Positions 1-10,804 of a stretch of 64,000 nt of DNA are shown one piece after another. The stretch is from Aureobasidium sp. EXF-3400 (lineage: Eukaryota; Ascomycota; Dothideomycetes; Dothideales; Saccotheciaceae), in assembly GCA_024195585.1 (NCBI GenBank), contig SWBL01000016.1:124001-188000 (forward strand), in the 5' to 3' direction. The notes beneath the pieces are model-generated. The model searched no databases, was not told where the DNA came from, and was given only the letters and a program-made list of their open reading frames with translations. Every line of letters begins with the position of its first letter. Positions within the stretch are counted from its first letter, which is position 1. The position numbers and the translations under genes were made by a program.

Positions 1-1863
1 CATGGTGATCTCTTCTAGGCGAGACCCGCCGAGTCTTCCAGACAGTGCCTTGAATAATGTCTCTGCGGCATCGACAGATTTGCCAGTTGTCTTGGGCATC
101 TGCTGCGGTGCCTTAATGTTGATATCAGGCTCGACTGGCGGTAGTTCTTGTGGGAAGTGTAGCATCGAGACATCGAGAGCCTTGATTGATCGGCACATGT
201 ACAAGAAGACAGAGATGTGCTTCCAGCCGATTCTCGAGATTCTCGGGTTATTCTTGAGAGTGAGCTTCTCCACGATTCCTCCCGTAGGTTTGGCAGGAAT
301 CTGGCGAGCACCGTTTCGCCGCCTGGTAGGTTGAGGCCTCTTTGAGGCAAGCAGACCAGACAGGACGACGCGCAAACCCTCATCGCTGAGATCTGCGTCT
401 TCAAGCAACAGGCGTTTTACAGGGACAATTGCGAGCCAATCACTTAGAGTGACAAAGTCAGCCAATTGAAGCCGAGATCCGGTGAGATTGAGCTGGGTCA
501 CAGTGCCAGGATCATCAGGTGAAGTACAATCCTCCGCCATAAGTTGTTCCGTGATGCGCTTGAGAATGGGTGATTCTCTGAGTTGACAACATCTTCTGTA
601 AATTCTCACAGGATCAGTAGTCGGGCGATCTTTGGGAGTCGCTGCGCCTGATGGGATGGGGGTCCCATTGGCTGAAGGACCTTGCGTTGGAGAAACGTCA
701 CCATCCAACTCACGAGGGAGCTGGCCACTGTTTTCGGCCTTCTGTCTCTTCTCCTCTTTGCGTTTCTTACGCGCATCATCCTCAAGCGATGCATCGAAGT
801 TGTCTCCAGAGCCCTCAGCCTTGTCGCCGTTCTCCATACTGGTCTCAGGTGGTCCAGCTGTACCAGCATTAGGGTTGTTAGTAGATGCAGCAGCGGCGTC
901 CGACTGCTCTTTGCGCTCCGTTTCTACTTGTGGATGCTTCAGGGCCTCTCCTTCTCCACGCTCCTTCATTTTCTTGTTGGTATTTTTCTGTTTCGAAGAA
1001 GCGTCTCCACCGTCTTCTCTGTATCGCGGCCCAGAAGCAATCTCGACATCGACTGAGAAGGCGACTCGTCGCAATTTGGCAGAATCGAGTTCCGGAAGGA
1101 GGCACCGCTCGCGGTTCTGGTTGACGTTCAGAACACGTCGCGGGCACACGCCACCATTCTCGCCGGCACGTGGGTTACCAGCATTTTGAGCGCCCGAGGA
1201 TAGACGACGAGTAAGGTTGGAGAAGAAAGAGCTGTTGGAGTCTTTTGGCCTCTGGGGAACGTATGGCTGTAGTTCTTCGGCTTCGCGGTTCGGTGTTGGT
1301 TGTGTGGGACTCGTGACTAGGTTGTCCCTCGCAGATTGTGACGATGGTCCAGCATTCGTGCCATTAGCTTGAGACTTTGTGGTCTGAGGCACACTTGGGG
1401 ACGGCGGGGCCTGCGAGGAGAACTTGGAGCTGATGTTCGAGATCCATGAGTTTCTGCGAGAGCTCCTGGTGCCATCGGGGCCCTCTCGTTGAGATCCAGA
1501 GCGACTGAGGATACTGGGCCGACGTGACGAAGGTTTGGATGCGGAGTTGGGCGAGTCGGTAGAGTTCGAAGACGGGGGCTGAGCCGGTGCAGTGTCTCGC
1601 GGCGGCGAAGGTTGTTTAGAGGGAAGTGGGGGTGCTTTCTTTGATTCTACAGGCGAAGACGAGCGAGAACGGGCATGCGACGAGACGGGTGGAGGGGCAT
1701 CATCGACGACGCCGGGAGCTCTATGAACGTGGGCTTCATGCTCAGGGTGTTCTGCTCCAGCTTGAGTATGCGTGCTGACCAAATTGGCATTGTTAGAGAG
1801 CGCACCTCTGTCTCTGTTCGGCTGGTGGAGCCATGATACGTCCACGCCGTGTACAGACTCCAT
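1..1863 (-). CDS. Mhp1-like leucine-rich-repeat protein, N-terminal 621 codons (cut by window edge)
   Basis: One uninterrupted frame runs from the ATG at 1863 down to base 1 without a stop, so the C-terminus lies outside the window. Residues 1 to about 250 are Ser/Pro/Asn-rich and probably disordered, with basic stretches. A segment near residue 290 (RRVAFSVDVEI) is followed by a charged Lys/Glu region. The last 190 residues or so turn into leucine-rich-repeat (RNI-like) sequence, for example TVTQLNLTGSRL, VKRLLLEDADLSDEGLRVVL and VEKLTLKNNPRI. This order of a long disordered N-terminus and then LRRs fits the fungal family annotated as 'cell wall biogenesis protein Mhp1'; yeast Mhp1 is microtubule-associated. 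The start has A at -3. The family name is recalled from architecture, not from a search. Confidence 0.7.
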   Translation of the reverse strand, partial: MESVHGVDVSWLHQPNRDRGALSNNANLVSTHTQAGAEHPEHEAHVHRAPGVVDDAPPPVSSHARSRSSSPVESKKAPPLPSKQPSPPRDTAPAQPPSSNSTDSPNSASKPSSRRPSILSRSGSQREGPDGTRSSRRNSWISNISSKFSSQAPPSPSVPQTTKSQANGTNAGPSSQSARDNLVTSPTQPTPNREAEELQPYVPQRPKDSNSSFFSNLTRRLSSGAQNAGNPRAGENGGVCPRRVLNVNQNRERCLLPELDSAKLRRVAFSVDVEIASGPRYREDGGDASSKQKNTNKKMKERGEGEALKHPQVETERKEQSDAAAASTNNPNAGTAGPPETSMENGDKAEGSGDNFDASLEDDARKKRKEEKRQKAENSGQLPRELDGDVSPTQGPSANGTPIPSGAATPKDRPTTDPVRIYRRCCQLRESPILKRITEQLMAEDCTSPDDPGTVTQLNLTGSRLQLADFVTLSDWLAIVPVKRLLLEDADLSDEGLRVVLSGLLASKRPQPTRRRNGARQIPAKPTGGIVEKLTLKNNPRISRIGWKHISVFLYMCRSIKALDVSMLHFPQELPPVEPDINIKAPQQMPKTTGKSVDAAETLFKALSGRLGGSRLEEITM

Positions 1864-2108
1864 TGTGTTTCGATTGTTCGAGTCGTGTGTATTAAGCCAT
1901 GCTCTTCTTCAATTCGTGAGTGGTGTCGAAGTTGTCGCAAGCAGCGCGACGGTATACAGCGATTGAACCGAAATGCGACAAGGACTTGGCTTGGGGGGTG
2001 TGAGGGTGTTTAAAATGTGTAGCGGGCCGGTTGTCCAAGAGGTCCAGAACGGTGCGTGTGGAGATCCTCTTACTCCTCACTGGTACGCGTGACTCTAGTA
2101 CTACTTAC

Positions 2109-2499
2109 CCAGTTTGCGCTCTGCTTGTAACTCGTCGATTCTGACAAAACTCTCACCGTCTATCATCATCTGTGCAAAGCACTCGTCTACTCGTCGCATC
2201 ATGCGTGCGTGAGGTCAGCCTAATTTCTATTCAACACCTTCGGCTCCTCGCTCTTCGGACATTTTGCTTGAGACCATAGCGCGACCGGAACTTTTTGGCG
2301 TGCTCCGCAAATCGGCGGACAAAATTCGATACCCACTGCTCTCGCTTTGCTTTTCCCTCGCAATGAACATATTCAATGACGAGGTTGGCTTGTGAGCTCC
2401 GCTACCACTCTGAGGGGCACGCGAGCTTTGGCGAGTGGCCTGATGAACGGGAGATCGCTTGCATAGAGAGCTTCGGCTCGCTCGTCTTCCGGGATGCAC
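2109..2499 (-). other. Possible small unrecognised gene or exons
   Basis: Two fragments are suggestive but do not join cleanly. One is a 90-codon ORF at 2227-2499 (basic start, Ser-rich end). The other is a 94-bp exon-like stretch at 2109-2202 that begins ATGATG, reads MMRRVDECFAQMMIDGESFV and on to AERKL, and ends at a strong donor (GTAAGT). The second peptide has heptad-like spacing. I could not find a convincing acceptor or downstream exon before the Mhp1-like gene, so the product is unknown and the gene may not be real. Confidence 0.22.
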
Positions 2500-2869
2500 G
2501 CTGAGCGCATGCGGCGGTGAGGTGGCTGAATTTGACCGTCAAAACGGCCGACCAGTATGAGAGGGGTAGCAAGAACAATTACTTCACGTACTCTATGAAA
2601 TAGGACAATCTCAAATCATCACATCACCATATATTGTTCACAGGGGAAACTGAAAGGTTTGATGACCTTGCTTTGCAGACTTTTTGATTCGAAATAAAAG
2701 CAACCACAATTGCCGTAGCATGTTGTCCCACCCATGATATCCTTAAAGCAAGGCCATTGACGCCGAAAGCTCCTGTCATAATCGTGGAAGGAAACCCTCA
2801 AAACGTCACGAGTTCCCGTCCATTTTTGGCGACCCCATACCCCTTTTGAAAATGCTAATGTAGATGCAT
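2500..2869. other. Intergenic, nothing recognised
   Basis: This is the 3' flank of the L5 gene. No coding, RNA or repeat signal stands out. Confidence 0.5.
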
Positions 2870-3952
2870 TTAAGCGGCAAGAGCCTTGATCTTCTCCTGG
2901 ATCTTGGCCTCACGCTCAGCCTTGGTGAGCTTGTTGTCGCGGAACTTCTTGGACTCCTCCTTCCAGTAGTCCTTGGACTTCTTCTCCTCACCCTCCTCCT
3001 TCTTGAAGGGGTCCTCACGGATCTGCTTGTGGGCATCCTGGTAGAGCTCCTCAAGACCGTCGGCCTCAATGTCGTCGTCAATGTAGCCCTGGAACTGGGA
3101 CTTGTAGCGCTCCTCATCGTCGTCGGCAAGAGTCTCCATGTACTCAGCGACGTGACCGGCGAAGATGTACTTGCGGAGGGTCTCGGCGTCGAGCTCCTTG
3201 GACTCAATGTCGTAACCGGGGAAACGCTTCTCGGAGTGGGGGACGTAAAGACCACCGTCGGAGGCACCCTTGAGAGCGGCGAAGACACGGGCACCGGTGG
3301 AGGTGCGGGTCAAACCGACATCAAGGTAGACCTTGAAGGGGCGGCGCTCCTCACCGTCGACCTCAGCGGCCTCGGTCAGGGTGAACTCGCCATCAGCCTC
3401 CTCGACACCAGTGAAGGAGTCCTGGATGCCGAGCTTGTGGACGGCACGGCGGGCGATGAGAAGACCGGTGGCGTAGGCAGCGGCCCAGTTGGTAAGACCG
3501 TGCTCGACACCGTAGGCCTTGAGCTCGTGGGCGTAGGCAGCGACGAAGACCTTGTCACCAGTGATCTCGGAAGAGACGATCTGGCAGATGATGTCGCGGT
3601 TGGTGAAGCGAACGACCAGGCGGTACTTGGGGGCGTTGTACTTGTTCTTGGCCTGGGTGATGAGGCGCTTGCGGGCGTAGTAATCGGTCTTTCCCGATCT
3701 TCTACGGCGGTACTTGACCTGGTAGCGCCTGAAGAGGTGTTAGCATTTCCGTGCGCGCGCTTGTCAGTCAATCCACAAATGTGCACTTACGAGAAGTAGG
3801 CGTTGTTCTTGACCAGCTTGGTCTAAAAACATCCTCGAGTCAGCAATTTGCGCTTCAGAAACTCTTCCGAAGCATCTTGCAGGGACTCTCTGCCATCAAT
3901 GCGATGGCCACAGGGCCCTCCAGGAGCACGCGGTGATACTTACGAAAGGCAT
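2870..3952 (-). CDS. rpl5: 60S ribosomal protein L5 (uL18)
   Basis: Three exons: 3952-3944 (ATGCCTTTC), 3822-3791 and 3728-2870. Together they give 299 residues, the normal length for eukaryotic L5. The N-terminus reads MPFTKLVKNNAYFSRYQVKY and continues with the basic RRRRSGKTDYYARKR stretch. The middle holds FTNRDIICQIV and GLTNWAAAYATGLL, and the C-terminus is Lys-rich (NKLTKAEREAKIQEKIKALAA). L5 binds 5S rRNA and, with L11, forms the 5S RNP of the large subunit. The first coding exon has only three codons, and introns cluster at the 5' end, typical of fungal ribosomal-protein genes. Codon bias is strong, which creates a long antisense frame with no meaning. Product and splice sites are clear. 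Confidence 0.97.
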
Positions 3953-4301
3953 CTTGTCGGTGGTTGACGGGGTCGATGGGCGTGGAAGGGCAAGAAAATC
4001 CGTGCGGCTTTCGATGTTATCCGCACTGAATTTTAAGCGAGCACAAAAGCATGCCAAGATTTTAGGGACCAAAGTTGGCGACGCTTTTCTGAATGAGAAC
4101 ATCAGCAATTCCACCTTCACTTGACATCAATTCTGACATTCTTCGATTCACTACGACTTATTAAATGTGAAGCGATACTAGTCTCTAGTCCCGAACATGC
4201 TATTTCCACTATCTTCAACCCAGTGTTAACCAAGAGTAAAACCTGTCGCGTGCTTGACTACTCAAATAAACTCTGAAAACACCAAAGTATCGGGAACGAG
4301 T
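3953..4301. other. Upstream region of rpl5 and 3' flank of the ligase gene
   Basis: This 349-bp gap is flanked by the L5 start and the ligase stop. No gene or repeat is seen. Confidence 0.5.
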
Positions 4302-6224
4302 CTACAAACGCGCTGCTTTGGCTTCTGAATCGCCCACTTCGGCCTTTGCCTGGTCACGCAGTATCTTGCGCAAGATCTTGCCAGACTGTCTTATGTCAAT
4401 TCTTGTCGCTCAGATCAGAGTTTCGAAGCACTTACAGGGTTCTTTGGGATCGCTTCTACAAAGACAACACCACCAGCCAGACGTTTGTGTCTTGCGACTC
4501 TGCTGTTCATGAATTCTTGAATGTCTTGCGCCTCGACTGTCTGATCTGCGCGTCGTACGAGGTAGGCTCGTGGGAGCTCTTCGCCCTTTCTGCTGATTGT
4601 AAGTATCTTGTCGCCGGTTTGACTCTGGGATACATACATTGTTACTCCAACCACACCGGCATCTGCTACGGCTGGATGGTCGAGAAGCAGTGCTTCCAGC
4701 TCAGCTGGTGCTACTTGATTACCTTTGACTTTGATCAATTCCTACCGTCTGGGTCAGCCATAGCTCTAAGTTCAATCATGATTGGTCTTACCTTGATGCG
4801 GTCCACGATGAAGATGTGGTTTTCCTCGTCGAGGAAGGCAACATCGCCGGTTTTCAACCAGCCGTCTTCTGTAATGGTGTCTTTTGTGGCGTCTGGTTTA
4901 CCCCAGTAACCTTTCATAACGGTAGGTCCGCGTACCCAAAGCTCGCCCCGTTGTCCTTGTGGGACTTCATATCCTGATGCTACATCCACGATCTTGCCTT
5001 CGACATTAGGATTCAACTCACCCACCGCATTGGATGTCGATATCTTGGTCAAATCCCAACTGCATGCCGAGCAAGTCACTCTATTCATTGTCAGTTTTCG
5101 TGACTTGATTGGTCGTAAGACCACTTACTCTGTCATGCCCCATCCTTGCTTCAGGTTCATCGTGCCCTTAGGCCACAGCTGCTCCACTTCCTTCGATACC
5201 TCGCTTCCAAGTGGTGCCGCACCAGAACCAATATATCTGACTGAACTCAAGTCACACTGTTTCGCAGCAGGGTGCTTAGCCATTGCGACAGCGATTGGAG
5301 GAACAAGATTCAAGTCTGTGATCTTGTACTTTTCCACATAATTCAACATCTTGAGGAAGTCGAATTTCTGCATGACATATGTTGGAACTCGTCGTGAGAT
5401 AGTTCCCACACAATAATAAGTTTGGCCATAGGCATGATACTGCAGAACGTCAGTACGAGGTGTACGTATTGAGTCGAAGGGGGATCACGTACCATGGGTA
5501 GCATGCAGAGCCATCTTTTCTGATACTCACCGGAAGTCTTTGCCACACAAACCACACCCTCATTATTGCTGACGTAGTTCTTGTGGGTGATCATAACACC
5601 TTTCGGCACGCCAGTGGTGCCAGATGAGTAATTGAGACAAATAGTCCGATTCAGCTCTTCCTCAGAGCTCAACTCTTCCCAAGCAAAATCGCGGCTCTCT
5701 GCGTCGCTTGCAAACAATTTGCTCCAATGTCTCACATCACCACGTCCCTTGCCAGTGTTGTCAAAAGTGGCATATCCATTGTCAAAAACAAAGACCTTGT
5801 CGTGGGAAAGTCCTGCGGTATCTGCTGCCTCAATACCAGTATCCAAACTCGCCTCAGCACAGATCAAAAACTTTGCTCCCGAGTCTTGTAACTGATACGC
5901 AAGCTCACGAGCCACATAAGTAGGATTAGCACCAGTGAATACGCCTCCAGCCATAATGGTACCCAGAAAGACGACGGGGAAGAAAATGGTGTTGCCTGAG
6001 AAGAGGAGCACGCGATCACCAGGCTTCAAGCCAGCATTTTGCAAACCAGCTGCGAACTGCTTGCACCATTTCCGCAGATCCGATGCTGAGAGGTGGTATC
6101 TGTCTGGTTTCTCTGCGTCGAGGAGAAGAGGCGTTTCTGGTAGAGGTGCAGAGGGTGATCCGAAGACATAGGTTGGTAGAGATACCTGAGGGATATCGAC
6201 GTTCCAGCGGCTTTTCCAAGGCAT
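4302..6224 (-). CDS. 4-coumarate-CoA-ligase-like acyl-CoA synthetase (ANL superfamily), peroxisomal tail
   Basis: Six exons: 6224-5493, 5439-5129, 5080-4792, 4741-4638, 4592-4436 and 4385-4302. The sum is 558 residues, a typical 4CL length. The AMP-binding P-loop YSSGTTGVPKGV lies at residues 199-210. Later come the WGMTE motif, GELWVRGPTVMKGYWGKP, the TGDVAFLDEENH hinge region, the DRIK/ELIKVKGNQVAP segment and the C-terminal catalytic lysine region SGKILRK. Members activate a carboxylic acid with ATP and transfer it to CoA. The substrate cannot be read from sequence; phenylpropanoid, fatty or other aryl acids are all possible. The protein ends in ARL, a PTS1-type peroxisomal signal. The fifth exon has a tandem CAGCAG acceptor (4592 or 4589), so one Arg may be optional. 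The gene is divergent from the FAD oxidoreductase at 7055. Confidence 0.93.
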
Positions 6225-7054
6225 CTTGCGGGACGGTCACGGCTTGCTAAAAGTGTAATGAGTTCTTGAGGTACCTTCGGATTGGGTCTGGAAAAGCTTT
6301 GTGGAAAGAAGAAGTGAAGAGTTGGAAGAACTATGGGAGAGGCTCTTCGACCGCTAACACGTTTCCCGTGATCCTCTCAGTCAACACGGCACTGCGTTCC
6401 GCTCTGCTATGTATCCTGCTTTCCGTCTTCAAGAAGCCTACTTGCCGCGGCTCCCAAGTCTGCCTCTCTGATGCAGGATGAACCTGTCACTCTCCACTAA
6501 TGTGGGGTACATTGCGGGGAAGATGCAATATTAGCCGCCTGTTTACCGATCTGAAATGCCTCGGTATCCTTCGTTGATCGTTAGTTAGATATCGTATGGA
6601 CATGGTTGACAGTCTGTTGTAGAAGGCAGATATATGCTTCGAAGACCACATAGGTAAGTGTAGTCAATGTATGTGACAGGAGACATGACACGATCGTGCC
6701 ACCTGAGCCGAGCGAGCATGTAGTTTGGGAGCAGCTGCCAAAATCCTTCCAGAAGAGGTACACAGCATCCCTCGACTCACCCGAATATGTGGACCTCCTA
6801 TGCTTGTACACACCAATGCTTCCAACTCCCTGACTCATTAGAGCGTGCAAAAACATATGGAATTCAATCTCTAGGAAAGAAACACCTACAACAGGTCAAG
6901 TCATCAAGTTAAACAGGGCGACCCTGTCTATCATCTCGCTATCTTATCTCCCGAACTCCGGACACCTCTGACTCCAACCACCCGCCTATACAAACATCCA
7001 CATACATCCCCTCTCACACAACGCATACTCCGATCTCCACACCTCACCCAAAAA
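6225..7054. other. Divergent promoter region
   Basis: This 830-bp spacer lies between the ligase gene (minus) and the oxidoreductase gene (plus). No ORF here looks real, and I see no clear TATA box or repeat. Confidence 0.5.
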
Positions 7055-8708
7055 ATGTCAAAACCAGCAGATCTTCCTTCCAAGGCATCCTCATCCTCAT
7101 TCTGGCACACCGAACCCAAACTCCTCGGCCACAGAACCACCGAAACCTTACCCTCAAAAGTCGATATCGTGGTGATAGGAAGTGGTATCAGTGGAGCTAG
7201 TGTGGTACACCATATCTTTGAATCAACTGAGAATGGAGAAGATACAAAGAAACCAAGTGTATTGGTTCTAGAGGCTAGAGAGGTTTGTTGGGGTGCCACC
7301 GGGAGGTGAGATTGTTGATTCCTTATGCCATGTGTTGCAAGTTTTCTCTGAATATCTCGAGAGCACGATGAAGTGTTGCAGAAGACGTCATGCTGCTGTT
7401 GTCTTCTGTGGTTTGCTGTAGTTCACTTGCTCTCCAATCCCATGCATCGAATATCTCCTCAACCATCTTCATATTGATACCACTTTTCAAAGATACAAAA
7501 ACAAATCCCCAGAACATAACTAATTACCTCTTGCCTTCTACAGAAACGGCGGCCACTGCCTCCCCATCCTCCACGAACACCCCCACGACCCTTCAATCTC
7601 CTCCTTCGAACACTCCAACTACCTCGCCTTATCCACCCTCATTCACACCCTCAATATCTCCTGCGAATGGCATTCCCAACCCGGTATCCGCGGCCTCTAT
7701 TCTGTCGAAGAAGTCACTCTCGCCCGCACCGCCATCTCTATCCTCAATACCACAAACCCCTCCATGGGAAAATTATGCAGAGTAATTGATGATGCTCAAG
7801 AGTTGGTTGCTGTAGGGTTGCAAGTACCTAAGGCAAAGGGAGCGGTGATAAGTGATATAGCTGCGAGATTATGGCCATACAAACTTGTTGTGGGGATTTG
7901 GGAACGACTTCTTCCATCCCCTCAGTTGAATTTACAGACTCAAACGCCAGTTCTGAGTATCAAACCTTCTGGCCATGGAACCTGGAACCTTGTCACCGAA
8001 AGAGGGATAGTGGAAGCGACTAAAGTAGTTTGCGCAACCAACGCTTACACATCTTTCCTCTTACCCTCAATGGCAGACTTAATCGTTCCCTGTCGCGGGC
8101 AAATGTCAGCATTACTTCCCGGCGCAAACTTCTCTGGCACCTCTCGAATGACACGAAGTTATGGATTTGTGGGACCGAGTACCGATGACTACTTGATCCA
8201 ACGACCTGATGAGTCTTCCGCTCACCTCATGTTCGGTGGAGGAAGAAGTTATGGTCCTAGTTTGGGTATCTCTTCTGATGAAGAGGTGGATGAGAAGGTA
8301 GCGGGGTATTTGCGTTCTGCATTAACCTCCCTCCTTACCTCCTCCTCCTCCTCCTCCGATAATGGAGGAGAAAAAGAGTTAAAAGCAACGCACGAATGGA
8401 CAGGCATCATGGGCTTCTCTCGTGATAACTTGCCTTGGGTGGGTGAGGTACCTTCCTCAGCAGGAGTCTTTGTGGTGGCAGGGTATACAGGGCACGGTAT
8501 GCCTAATGCGTGGTTATGTGGTAAGAATGTGGCTGCCATGGTGGTGGCAGAGGATGTGGGTGGTGCTGTTGAGGAGTGTGTAAAGCAAGGGTTACCTAGA
8601 GCTTATTTATTGACTGAGGAGAGGATTGCAAAGGCTAGAGAGTTGGACACTGTAGGGACGCAAGATGGCGATCATGCATTTAGAGCTGAGGTTGTAGCGG
8701 AGGCATAG
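7055..8708 (+). CDS. FAD-dependent oxidoreductase, DAO family
   Basis: Two exons, 7055-7305 and 7544-8708, give 471 residues. The join restores the Arg of WGATGRNGGHCLP, the conserved glycine-rich FAD contact of the family. The dinucleotide-binding motif VVIGSGISGASV lies near residues 39-50, and ATKVVCATNAYTSFLLP is the second flavin-contact strand. The C-terminal block WTGIMGFSRDNLPWVGEVP with GYTGHGMPNAWLCGKNVA is the usual FAD/substrate region. The family oxidises amines or amino acids (sarcosine, proline and similar); the substrate is not evident. A six-serine tract near the middle comes from a TCC repeat. The 238-bp intron is long for this window and has a CTAAT branch site. The gene converges on the Sqt1 gene with a 119-bp gap. 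Confidence 0.92.
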
Positions 8709-8827
8709 AAGCAATAAAGCTGTGTGTTTCTCAAAAACTTTCATCTTTTCATCTTCTGGAGCGCTGGAGCATCCAAAAAGGGTATCTATCTACAATTCCT
8801 ATCCTTGCTCTTCCTTCCCTGCCACGC

Positions 8828-10327
8828 TTATTGCGGAGGTGCGTTAAAAACAAGCGACACACTATCATCACCAGCAGTAACAATAGCTCTACCACCTCCA
8901 CCCTGCACAAAGCCCATAACACCACCTCCCTCACCACCACCCCTATGACCCCTCCACTCACCACTCAATCCACCATTAGCAGCAGCAGTACCACCCCTGA
9001 CATCCCATCTCCTCACCACACCATCATTGCCACAGGATGTAAGCATCCAGTTATTGCCTCCCTGACCTGCATTCACAAATTCAACTTTAATGACTGCTTC
9101 CTCCTCGTGTGCGTCTTTGATGTGTCTGCGGATGGCAAAGTTGTGGGCGACGTCGAAGAGAGCGATACTGCCGTCTACACTGCCTGCAGCAAGAAGCGTC
9201 AATGGAGGTTGTGCGAATGACAGGGTTTCGATGCCGTCGGATTGGGCGGCGAGTGCGGCGAGAATGACACCAGATTGGCCTGCTGCGGCGCTAGATTGAC
9301 CGCCACGGGGGCCAGCTTTGCCACGTGCAGCAGCGCCCTTGGCTCCTGAGGCTGCAGATTGTCCAGCAGGTACGGAAAGACGAGGTAGACCGACCACGCG
9401 GATCTGGCCCTCGGCACCTCCGACTGCGACAAGAGCACCACCGGGTGAAACGGCTACACTGAACAGACCACCCTCGATAAGGAATCGCTCGTCATCGCCA
9501 GTCAAACCGACAACAGCCTGACCAGCAGGGTTTGCGAGACCAGCGGCCGCGGCATCGCCAAACACGTCCCAGACATACAAACTCGCGTCTTCAGAAACAG
9601 TACAGAGGAGCTTGCCATCAGGCGTCCATGCACCAGCAGTACACGAGGCCTGGTGGAGGTAAAAGGCTTGAACGATAGTGAGCGTGCCATCCTGCTCATT
9701 GAGCGTATAGACCCAGACACTGCCGTCGTTGGCACCGAGAGCGAATGTGTTGGGGTATGTAGGGTTAGGGCAGGGCAACAACCAGTTGATCTCCTCGACC
9801 TCAGCGGCAGATGCAAAAGCCTTAGCGGGCTCGGCTTGTGGTTGTTGCGGTGTTTGGAAGACATTGAGTCTGCCGTCCAGACCAGCAGTAGCGACAAACT
9901 TGCCGTCAGGCAGTGAGAAAGCAATGGCGTTGACCGAATCGGAGTGGCCCTCGAGCTTGAGGTAGGGTTCTTGGCTGTGACGTTCGACGGGCTGAGGATT
10001 GCTCTCGTACGAGGCAGGCAGGACGGGAGCTTGCGGCGGCGAGCAGTCCCAGAGGTATGCTACGTCGTCACCGCCGCCGGTCGCGACAAGTTGTGGGTGG
10101 GTGGGGTGTTGGGCGATGCAGAAAATGCTGTCCTTGTGTCCGTCGAAGTGTGCAATGCTGTCGTTTTGCAGCATGATCTCCTCCATGGCTCCTCCTTCTT
10201 CGTCGTCGGACATGGGCATGTCCTCGCCCTCGCCCTCGAATTCTTCTTCCATGTCCTCGGGGTTGAACATCTCGTCGTCGTCTTCGGGAACATTGCTGTC
10301 CTCATCGTGAGGTTCGTGTGCAGACAT
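8828..10327 (-). CDS. sqt1: WD40 ribosome-assembly chaperone Sqt1/AAMP
   Basis: A single exon of 499 codons. The N-terminus is very acidic (DEDSNVPEDDDEMFNPEDMEEEFEGE), followed by WD40 repeats such as HFDGHKDSIFCIAQHPTHPQLVATGGGDDVAYLWD and LEGHSDSVNAIAFSLPDGKFVATAGLDGRLNVF. The last repeat ends VTAGDDSVSLVFN. The acidic start plus seven or eight WD repeats matches yeast Sqt1 and animal AAMP. Sqt1 captures nascent uL16 (Rpl10) and delivers it to 60S subunits. An Ala/Gly-rich loop (KGAAARGKAGPRGGQSSAAAG) interrupts the later repeats. The frame is open upstream to an ATG at 10480, adding 51 basic residues. I prefer 10327 because the acidic region is the normal start and that ATG has A at -3. 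Confidence 0.93.
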   Translation of the reverse strand: MSAHEPHDEDSNVPEDDDEMFNPEDMEEEFEGEGEDMPMSDDEEGGAMEEIMLQNDSIAHFDGHKDSIFCIAQHPTHPQLVATGGGDDVAYLWDCSPPQAPVLPASYESNPQPVERHSQEPYLKLEGHSDSVNAIAFSLPDGKFVATAGLDGRLNVFQTPQQPQAEPAKAFASAAEVEEINWLLPCPNPTYPNTFALGANDGSVWVYTLNEQDGTLTIVQAFYLHQASCTAGAWTPDGKLLCTVSEDASLYVWDVFGDAAAAGLANPAGQAVVGLTGDDERFLIEGGLFSVAVSPGGALVAVGGAEGQIRVVGLPRLSVPAGQSAASGAKGAAARGKAGPRGGQSSAAAGQSGVILAALAAQSDGIETLSFAQPPLTLLAAGSVDGSIALFDVAHNFAIRRHIKDAHEEEAVIKVEFVNAGQGGNNWMLTSCGNDGVVRRWDVRGGTAAANGGLSGEWRGHRGGGEGGGVMGFVQGGGGRAIVTAGDDSVSLVFNAPPQ

Positions 10328-10804
10328 GATGTGTATAGGTTCGTGATATTTCGTGGATGAGTATGAGTGAGTGAAAACGGCAATGCGGCGGTTGATGGAA
10401 ATGTTTTTTTGATGCTGATAAATCGAGCTCGGCTTTGCACTGTTTGCTTGGCGTGACGCAAAAGTTCGAGCTGTGCCCATGCATGTGATTTTCCATCCGT
10501 CATGCCTTCACTGAGCCTAGGTCTTCATACAAAATACAAGAGAGTCTGAACGAGGCGCCTGTTCGTCCACATGACTGTGCCTTGTGCTTGTGGTCGAAAG
10601 AGCTATACCGCATCCTTGCACTCGGGCAGCCTGGACTTTGCATCAAACCAAATCCACGCTGTCGCTGAAACGCAGCTTTCAGACTTGCTAACCCTGAGAT
10701 GCCATCAACCAACGCCAATGCAAAATGCTAACTCGAGTTGCTCCGGAAACCCTCATGCTTATGCTGCTTCATGCTGTCTCACGATGCATAGCAATTCAAT
10801 ATGC
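10328..10804. other. Intergenic, nothing recognised
   Basis: This is the upstream region of sqt1 and the 3' flank of cdc27, both on the minus strand. No gene or repeat is seen. Confidence 0.5.

Noticed and set aside
632..1189. 185-codon plus-strand ORF
   Set aside because: Antisense to the Mhp1-like gene, with Ser/Arg-rich shadow composition. The minus-strand frame is continuous for 621 codons.
2864..3799. 311-codon plus-strand ORF
   Set aside because: It is antisense to rpl5. The strong codon bias of that gene suppresses stops on the opposite strand, and the Leu/Gly/Val-rich translation has no domain.
3964..3976. GGGGTCGATGG upstream of rpl5 as a family A motif
   Set aside because: It lacks the ACGAAA block and an inverted partner; a chance match.
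4302..8708. CoA ligase plus FAD oxidoreductase as a secondary-metabolite gene cluster
   Set aside because: No PKS, NRPS, terpene synthase, P450 or transporter lies nearby, and the neighbours are housekeeping genes. A small catabolic pair remains possible.
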